From Pseudomonadota bacterium (lineage in GTDB: Bacteria; Pseudomonadota; Gammaproteobacteria; Burkholderiales; Thiobacillaceae): 37,091 nucleotides of DNA. This document shows, piece by piece, positions 32,888 to 37,091 of the stretch. The stretch is taken from positions 1 through 37,091 of the forward strand of contig JAJZTS010000018.1 in NCBI GenBank assembly GCA_021848725.1, in the 5' to 3' direction. The position numbers and the translations under genes are program-made. How positions within the stretch are numbered: position 1 is the first letter of the stretch; the number at the start of each line of letters is the position of its first letter. Under the pieces are notes generated by a model. It was given only the letters and a program-made list of their open reading frames with translations. It searched no databases and was not told the DNA's origin.

Positions 32888-33769
32888 ATGGCTTACGCCA
32901 TGCGTACCTCGGTCGATTGGGACGACCGCTTCAGCCAAGCGATCGTCGTCTCCGCCATCGTGCATGTCATCGTGATCTTTGGCATCCGGTTCGTGCCGGC
33001 CAACTCCAAGCTGTTCGAAAGCCAGCTGCCGATGGAGGTGGTGCTGGTCAACAGCCACAGCCCGGACAAGCCGCTGAAGCCCGATGTGCTGGCCCAGGCC
33101 AACCTCGACGGCGGCGGCGATACCGACGAGAAACGCCAAGCCAAGAGCCCCTTGCCGGCCATGGCCGAGAACAGCGCCGCCTCGGCCGAGCAGCGGTTGA
33201 ACGCCCGGGCCGAGATGTTGGAGGAACAAGCGCGCCGGCTGTTGACCCAGGACAAAGCCAACTATGCCCTGCCGCAAGCCAAGACTCGGCCGGAAACCGC
33301 GCCACGCCTGCCCGAACCCACAGTCGCGCCGACTGACCTGACCACGCGCAGCCTGGAGATGGCCAAGCTCGCCGCCCGCATCGACCAGGAATGGGAGGCC
33401 AACCAAAGCCGGCCGCGCCGCGTCTTCGTCGGTGCCCGCGCCCAGGAATTCGTGTTCGCCCGCTATGTCGAGGACTGGCGGCTCAAGGTCGAGCGCTACG
33501 GCAACAACAACTACCCCGAGGCGGCTCGGCGCGAGGGCTTGTACGGTTCACTGGTGCTGACCGTGGAGATCGGCTCGGACGGCAAGGTGGTAGATGTGCA
33601 TATCGATCGCAGCTCCGGCTCCAAGCTGCTCGACGCCGCGGCGGCCAAGATCGTCGAGAATGCCGGCCCCTATTCGCCTTTCCCGGTCGACATGCGCAAG
33701 AAGGTGGACATCCTGAGCATTACCCGGACTTGGTCGTTCACCCGGTCCGACCAACTGACTACCCAGTAA
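32888..33769 (+). CDS. TonB-family energy transducer or TonB-like C-terminal protein
   Basis: Protein of 293 residues. One membrane anchor lies at about residues 17-35 (AIVVSAIVHVIVIFGIRF), followed by a long periplasmic linker rich in Glu, Ala and Pro. The TonB C-terminal domain begins near residue 195: YPEAARREGLYGSLVLTVEIGSDGKVVDVHIDRSSGSKLLDAAA. The linker lacks long Pro-Lys/Pro-Glu repeats of classical TonB. No exbB or exbD is adjacent. Start 32888 is chosen over the longer frame from 32837, which overlaps the exoribonuclease end. Confidence 0.87.
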   Translation: MAYAMRTSVDWDDRFSQAIVVSAIVHVIVIFGIRFVPANSKLFESQLPMEVVLVNSHSPDKPLKPDVLAQANLDGGGDTDEKRQAKSPLPAMAENSAASAEQRLNARAEMLEEQARRLLTQDKANYALPQAKTRPETAPRLPEPTVAPTDLTTRSLEMAKLAARIDQEWEANQSRPRRVFVGARAQEFVFARYVEDWRLKVERYGNNNYPEAARREGLYGSLVLTVEIGSDGKVVDVHIDRSSGSKLLDAAAAKIVENAGPYSPFPVDMRKKVDILSITRTWSFTRSDQLTTQ

Positions 33770-33851
33770 TACTCGAATGCCCGCGCTGGCAATCCATGCC
33801 TTCGGACGGGCCGCCCGTGATCCCCTTGGCACAAAAGGCTTATAAAAACCC

Positions 33852-33872
33852 CTAATGCCATGATAAAATTAG
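33852..33872 (+). promoter_or_regulatory. fbp promoter region with LysR-type dyad
   Basis: CTAAT, 11 nt and ATTAG form a perfect dyad with the T-N11-A spacing of LysR-type regulators. It overlaps a TAAAAT -10-like hexamer at 33864-33869. The leader then runs 40 nt to the fbp ATG. CbbR control would be typical for an autotroph, but no cbb genes are seen here. Confidence 0.3.
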
Positions 33873-33910
33873 CGATTCTTCTTTTCTAAAGCAATCACGA
33901 GGGCAGCAGC

Positions 33911-34942
33911 ATGCATATCGGAACCACCCTGACCCAGTTCCTGATCGAGGAACAGCGCCAAGTCAAAGGCGCCACCGGCGACTTCACCGGCCTGTTGAAC
34001 GACGTCGTCACCGCCTGCAAGATGATCGCCAACGGCGTCAACCACGGCGGTCTGCTCGGCGTGCTCGGCGCGGCCGGTTCCGAGAACGTGCAGGGCGAAG
34101 AGCAGAAGAAGATGGACATCCTGTCCAACGAGATCTTCCTCAAGCGCAACGAGTGGGCCGGCCACCTGGCCGCCATGGCCTCGGAAGAGATGGACGAGAT
34201 CTATCAGATCCCCGCCGGCAACCCGCGCGGCAAGTATCTGTTGATGTTCGACCCGCTCGACGGCTCGTCCAACATGGACGTCAACGTCTCGGTCGGCTCG
34301 ATCTTCTCCATCCTGCGCTGCCCCGGCGGCGAGAACGTCGACGGCCCGACCCCGGTCGAGGCCTTCATGCAGCCCGGCACCAAGCAGGTCTGCGCCGGCT
34401 ATGCCATCTACGGCCCGTCCACCATGCTGGTGCTGACCACCGGCCACGGCGTCAACGGCTTCACCCTCGACCCCAACGTCGGCGAGTTCGTGCTCACCCA
34501 CGAGAACATGACCATCCCGGCCGACACCAAGGAATTCGCCATCAACATGTCGAACTACCGCTTCTGGGAAGAGCCGGTGCGCCGCTACGTCGACGAGTGC
34601 CTCAAGGGCAAGGAAGGCCCGCGCGGCAAAGACTTCAACATGCGCTGGGTCGCCTCCATGGTGGCCGAGGTACATCGCATCCTGACCCGCGGCGGCGTGT
34701 TCATGTACCCCATGGACAGCAAGCTGAAAGAGAAGGGCGGCAAGCTGCGCCTGATGTACGAAGCCAACCCGATGGCCTTCATCGTCGAGCAGGCCGGCGG
34801 CGCCGCCACCACCGGCCGCGAGCGCATCCTGGACCTGCAACCCAAGGGCATCCACCAGCGCGTGCCGGTGGTGCTGGGCTCGAAGAACGAAGTGGACGTG
34901 ATCACCCGTTACCACACCAGCCCGGAAGCCGCCGCGGCCTAA
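33911..34942 (+). CDS. fbp: Class I fructose-1,6-bisphosphatase (Fbp)
   Basis: Enzyme of 343 residues that hydrolyses fructose 1,6-bisphosphate in gluconeogenesis and, in autotrophs, the Calvin cycle. The metal site [14 protein letters not shown] is at residues 112-125. Other class I signatures include [23 protein letters not shown] near the N-terminus and the substrate-binding RYVDE segment. Length fits. GAGGG precedes the ATG, and a strong terminator follows. It is a single-gene unit. A link to carbon fixation is possible but not shown here. Confidence 0.97.
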   Translation: MHIGTTLTQFLIEEQRQVKGATGDFTGLLNDVVTACKMIANGVNHGGLLGVLGAAGSENVQGEEQKKMDILSNEIFLKRNEWAGHLAAMASEEMDEIYQIPAGNPRGKYLLMFDPLDGSSNMDVNVSVGSIFSILRCPGGENVDGPTPVEAFMQPGTKQVCAGYAIYGPSTMLVLTTGHGVNGFTLDPNVGEFVLTHENMTIPADTKEFAINMSNYRFWEEPVRRYVDECLKGKEGPRGKDFNMRWVASMVAEVHRILTRGGVFMYPMDSKLKEKGGKLRLMYEANPMAFIVEQAGGAATTGRERILDLQPKGIHQRVPVVLGSKNEVDVITRYHTSPEAAAA

Positions 34943-34966
34943 GGCGTTCGGCGTAGCGGACTGGAG

Positions 34967-35002
34967 CGGCCCGCCTGGCAACCGGCGGGCCGTTTTGTTT
35001 TT
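34967..35002 (+). terminator. Rho-independent terminator after fbp
   Basis: CGGCCCGCC, loop TGGCAACC, GGCGGGCCG, then TTTTGTTTTT. It is nearly the same as the terminator after yjdM. Confidence 0.93.
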
Positions 35003-35023
35003 AATTCAAGCGAAGGAGGCTCT

Positions 35024-35365
35024 ATGAGCGGTCTGCCCAAATGCCCGCAGTGCGGGTCGGAATACACCTACGAGGACGGCGGCCTGTACATCTGCCCGGA
35101 GTGTGCCCACGAATGGCCGAAACAAGCCGAGGCCGCAGCGGAAGAGGCGCAGCGCGTGGTGCGCGACGCCGTCGGCAACGTGCTCAGCGACGGCGACAGC
35201 GTCACCGTGATCAAAGACCTCAAGGTCAAGGGCTCGTCCCTGGTGGTCAAGGTCGGCACCAAGGTGAAGAACATCCGCCTGGTCGAGGGCGACCACGACA
35301 TCGACTGCAAGATCGACGGCATCGGCGCCATGGGCCTGAAGTCGGAGTTCGTGAAGAAGGTCTGA
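35024..35365 (+). CDS. yjdM: YjdM (PhnA-like) zinc ribbon protein
   Basis: Protein of 113 residues. The N-terminal zinc ribbon has two CxxC pairs, CPQC and CPEC. A linker and the compact PhnA/YjdM beta domain follow ([46 protein letters not shown]). Despite old naming it is not a phosphonate hydrolase; its role is unclear. A strong AGGAGG lies 4 nt before the ATG. It is a monocistronic unit bounded by terminators on both sides. Confidence 0.94.
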   Translation: MSGLPKCPQCGSEYTYEDGGLYICPECAHEWPKQAEAAAEEAQRVVRDAVGNVLSDGDSVTVIKDLKVKGSSLVVKVGTKVKNIRLVEGDHDIDCKIDGIGAMGLKSEFVKKV

Positions 35366-35384
35366 TCGGTTTCGAATCATGGAA

Positions 35385-35419
35385 CGGCCCGCGTGACGAC
35401 AGGCGGGCCGTTTTGTTTT
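35385..35419 (+). terminator. Rho-independent terminator after yjdM
   Basis: CGGCCCGC, 10-nt loop, GCGGGCCG, then TTTTGTTTT. It has the same stem and tail as the fbp terminator. Confidence 0.92.
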
Positions 35420-35443
35420 GGTCGGGGTCGGGCGCTGGACAGC

Positions 35444-35462
35444 TATACGCCTAAGGCGTATA
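35444..35462. promoter_or_regulatory. Palindromic operator of the toxin-antitoxin pair
   Basis: TATACGCCTAAGGCGTATA is an 8+3+8 perfect inverted repeat ending 8 nt before the toxin GTG. Its place fits autorepression by the XRE antitoxin. Confidence 0.65.
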
Positions 35463-35470
35463 AACGAAAC

Positions 35471-35782
35471 GTGCATACCGTGGTCGAAACCCTGTTGTTC
35501 CAGCGGCAATGGCCCCTCTACTGGACGGAAGAGGAGCGCGGCGCTTTCGCCGCCTATATCGCGGAACACCCCACGGCCGGAGCAGTCGTGCCCGACTCCG
35601 GCGGCATTCGCAAGGTGCGTTGGGGCAGAGCGGGATCGGGCAAGTCGGGCGGGGTGAGGGTGATCTACTTCACCCGCAACGCCGAAGGCGAGGTCGTCTT
35701 GCTCACGCTGTATGCGAAGTCGAAAACCGACAACCTCACCGGCCCCAAATTGAAGGAGATACGCCGTGTCCTCGAAGAGTAA
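35471..35782 (+). CDS. RelE/HigB-type toxin
   Basis: Protein of 103 residues. GGIRKVRWGRAGSGKSGGVRVIYF and LLTLYAKSKTDNLTG are the hallmark of RelE/ParE-superfamily toxins paired with NadS/HigA-type antitoxins; these usually cut mRNA on the ribosome. The GTG start at 35471 (MHTVVETLLF) follows the palindromic operator. A longer frame from 35393 would read through the yjdM terminator and is rejected. The toxin gene comes first and overlaps the antitoxin gene by 17 nt. Confidence 0.88.
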   Translation: MHTVVETLLFQRQWPLYWTEEERGAFAAYIAEHPTAGAVVPDSGGIRKVRWGRAGSGKSGGVRVIYFTRNAEGEVVLLTLYAKSKTDNLTGPKLKEIRRVLEE

Positions 35783-36077
35783 GAAACTCAGTCCGGCCGA
35801 ACTGGCCGACTACGAAGCCAAGCGCGACCTCGCGGCCGAGCTGCTGCAATCGGTGCGCGAAATGAAGGCCGGCAAGGTCGCCGTCGTCACCTCGCCGGTG
35901 ATCGAGGCGCGAAAGAAGACCGGCCTGTCCCAATCGCAATTCGCCGCGCTGATCGGCGTCTCCGTCCGTACCCTGCAGAACTGGGAGCAGGGTCGCAAGC
36001 AGCCGAGTGGCGCAGCCAAGACGCTGATCAAAGTGGCCGAGCGGCACCCGGAAGTGTTGCAGGAGTTGGTGGCTTGA
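35766..36077 (+). CDS. XRE-family antitoxin (HigA/NadS-like)
   Basis: Protein of 103 residues. The N-terminal half is helical, and a helix-turn-helix lies at about residues 52-83 (TGLSQSQFAALIGVSVRTLQ, then NWEQGRKQPSG). It should neutralise the upstream toxin and repress the operon at the 19-bp palindrome. GTG start with AAGGAG 6 nt before it, within the toxin gene. It overlaps the toxin end. Confidence 0.9.
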   Translation: MSSKSKKLSPAELADYEAKRDLAAELLQSVREMKAGKVAVVTSPVIEARKKTGLSQSQFAALIGVSVRTLQNWEQGRKQPSGAAKTLIKVAERHPEVLQELVA

Positions 36078-36100
36078 GTGCGAAGGCGAGATTTGCATTC

Positions 36101-36129
36101 GGCACATTACGCTGCTTGGCTAATGTGCC
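36101..36129. repeat. REP-like inverted repeat
   Basis: GGCACATTA (36101-36109), an 11-nt loop and TAATGTGCC (36121-36129) form a perfect 9-bp stem followed by CTACG. The form is like the dispersed 'GGCGCATTACGC...GCTAATGCGCC' repeats common in proteobacteria. It lies between the convergent antitoxin and prmC genes and may also end transcription. Confidence 0.55.
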
Positions 36130-36138
36130 CTACGAGTT

Positions 36139-36993
36139 CTACAACCAGTGCCCGCCGCTGACTCTCGGCTGCCCGGCCAAATCCTGCTCCAGAAACACCC
36201 CGGCATAGCCGGACGCCTTAAGTAATCCCTGCACTGCCGCCCCCTGGTCGTAGCCATGCTCGAACAGCAGCCAGCCGCTGGGGGCGAGGTGCGTCTTGGC
36301 CTGGTCGACGATGGCGCGGATGGCGTCGAGCCCGTCCGGGCCGGAGGCCAGGGCATTCTTGGGTTCGAAACGGAGGTCGCCCAGGTTGAGGTGGGCGTCG
36401 GCCTCGGCGATATAGGGCGGGTTGCTGACGATCAGTTCGAACTGGCGGCCAGCGAGCGCACTGAACAGGTCGCTCTCGACGAATTCGACCTCGGCCTTGA
36501 GTTCGGCGGCGTTGGCGCGGGCGATGGTGAGTGCGTCGGCGCTGACATCGACGGCGCTGACTTGCAGGTCGGGCCGCTCCAGTTTCAAGGTAATGGCGAT
36601 GCAGCCGCTGCCGGTGCCGATATCGAGCGCGCGGGCGTTGTGCGGGGCGTGTTTGAGGGCGGCCTCGACCAGGTGTTCGGTCTCGGGTCTCGGGATCAAG
36701 ACGCCGGGGCCGACCTGGAATGTGCGGCTATAGAATTCGCGGCGGCCGACGAGGTAGGCCACCGGCTCACCTTTGCCGCGGCGCGCGACCAGGGCTTGCA
36801 GCGTGGCGAATTGCTCCGGCGTGAGTTCGTCACGGTCGTGCGCGATCAGCCAAGTACGGTCCACGCCGAGGCCGTGGCCGGCCAAGCTGTGCGCCTCGAT
36901 GCGGGCTTCGCGCGGGGACAGGTCCAAATGCCGGGCGAGGCGCGCGGCGGCATCGTCGAGGAAGTCGCGCACGCGTGGCATGGCGGTATTCAC
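36139..36993 (-). CDS. prmC: Release factor glutamine methyltransferase (PrmC/HemK)
   Basis: SAM-dependent enzyme of 284 residues that methylates the Gln of the GGQ motif in RF1 and RF2. An N-terminal helical domain is followed by PRPETEHLVEAAL, SAM motif I ALDIGTGSGCIAITL and the substrate motif VSNPPYIAEADAH. The C-terminal ELIV...FEHGYDQ pattern is also typical. The ATG at 36993 (MNTAMPRV) or 36981 could be the start; I keep the longer. The upstream gene is not prfA, its usual neighbour. Confidence 0.94.
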   Translation of the reverse strand: MNTAMPRVRDFLDDAAARLARHLDLSPREARIEAHSLAGHGLGVDRTWLIAHDRDELTPEQFATLQALVARRGKGEPVAYLVGRREFYSRTFQVGPGVLIPRPETEHLVEAALKHAPHNARALDIGTGSGCIAITLKLERPDLQVSAVDVSADALTIARANAAELKAEVEFVESDLFSALAGRQFELIVSNPPYIAEADAHLNLGDLRFEPKNALASGPDGLDAIRAIVDQAKTHLAPSGWLLFEHGYDQGAAVQGLLKASGYAGVFLEQDLAGQPRVSGGHWL

Positions 36994-37018
36994 CGGCGGC
37001 GACCGGCGCCGCCGCGGC

Positions 37019-37091
37019 TTACGGCTTGGGTTTGTAACCGCAGGCCAGCTTGAACGCGGCGGCCTCCAGCCCCTTCTCCGGTACGGCCTGG
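37019..37091 (-). CDS. C-terminal end of an unidentified gene (partial)
   Basis: The last 23 codons and TAA stop of a minus-strand gene that continues past the window end. The visible tail is QAVPEKGLEAAAFKLACGYK followed by PKP. It does not look like the end of PrfA (RF1). It is 25 nt upstream of prmC on the same strand and may share its transcript. Product unknown. Confidence 0.5.
   Translation of the reverse strand, partial: QAVPEKGLEAAAFKLACGYKPKP

Noticed and set aside
35393-35470. N-terminal extension of the toxin to an ATG at 35393
   Set aside because: It would run through the yjdM terminator and the palindromic operator; the GTG at 35471 starts the conserved part.
1-37091. tRNA, rRNA, CRISPR, integrase or insertion sequence
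   Set aside because: I looked for tRNA T-loops, repeat-spacer series and transposase or integrase motifs on both strands and found none that I could support.

Overview
This is a GC-rich chromosomal window that reads as a betaproteobacterium. A Thiobacillaceae or Rhodocyclales type is a guess from overall gene content, not a firm assignment. Support comes from RegB/RegA-type redox control, a PglL-type pilin glycosyltransferase, a Nudix-ThiE fusion, class I fructose-1,6-bisphosphatase and an MlaEFD-type lipid transporter linked to mpl. There is no rRNA, tRNA, CRISPR array, insertion sequence or prophage. Most of the window is ordinary core genome. The accessory or odd parts are the type IV pilin pair, a zinc-scarcity gene run, a more AT-rich two-component/c-di-GMP block and a toxin-antitoxin pair.

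Layout. 1-2430 (minus): a type IV major pilin behind a good sigma-54 promoter, then a terminator and a PglL-like O-oligosaccharyltransferase. 2543-9329 (plus): an AddA-like helicase-nuclease, argJ, a DUF815 AAA+ ATPase, a Nudix-ThiE fusion and a small membrane-anchored protein with a Met-rich motif. 9321-10149: phoU behind a well-placed Pho box, closed by a bidirectional terminator. 10165-12572: a PCuAC copper chaperone divergent from regB-regA, with a RegA-like dyad between them. 12569-18368 (minus): seven consecutive genes, in transcription order a COG0523 GTPase, a DksA with a histone H1-like tail, yidD, a DUF2946 protein, an outer-membrane porin-like protein, a ZnuA-like binding protein and a ZnuB-like permease, with no ABC ATPase. 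lipA diverges from this run.

19445-25538 (minus): a REC-EAL-REC response regulator, a GAF-PAS hybrid histidine kinase with REC and HPt, a 683-bp non-coding stretch rich in dyad symmetry, and a GGDEF diguanylate cyclase. 25582-30373 (plus): mpl followed by a tightly packed lipid-transport operon (permease, ATPase, MCE protein, lipoprotein). 30426-33769 (plus): a YqiA-like esterase, an RNB-domain exoribonuclease and a TonB-family protein. 33852-35419: fbp and yjdM, each followed by nearly the same terminator. 35444-36077: a RelE/HigB-type toxin and XRE antitoxin with a 19-bp palindromic operator. 36101-37091: a REP-like dyad, prmC on the minus strand and the last 23 codons of another minus-strand gene.

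How the parts fit. The pilin and its ligase form a pilus glycosylation pair. PCuAC, the Met-motif protein and RegBA point to copper supply to respiratory oxidases and redox control. The seven-gene minus run looks like a response to zinc shortage, in which a zinc-independent DksA would make sense. The EAL, hybrid kinase and GGDEF genes form a local c-di-GMP signalling neighbourhood. The most unusual protein is the 335-residue DksA, which has about 190 residues of Lys/Ala/Pro-rich tail and lacks three of the four zinc-finger cysteines.
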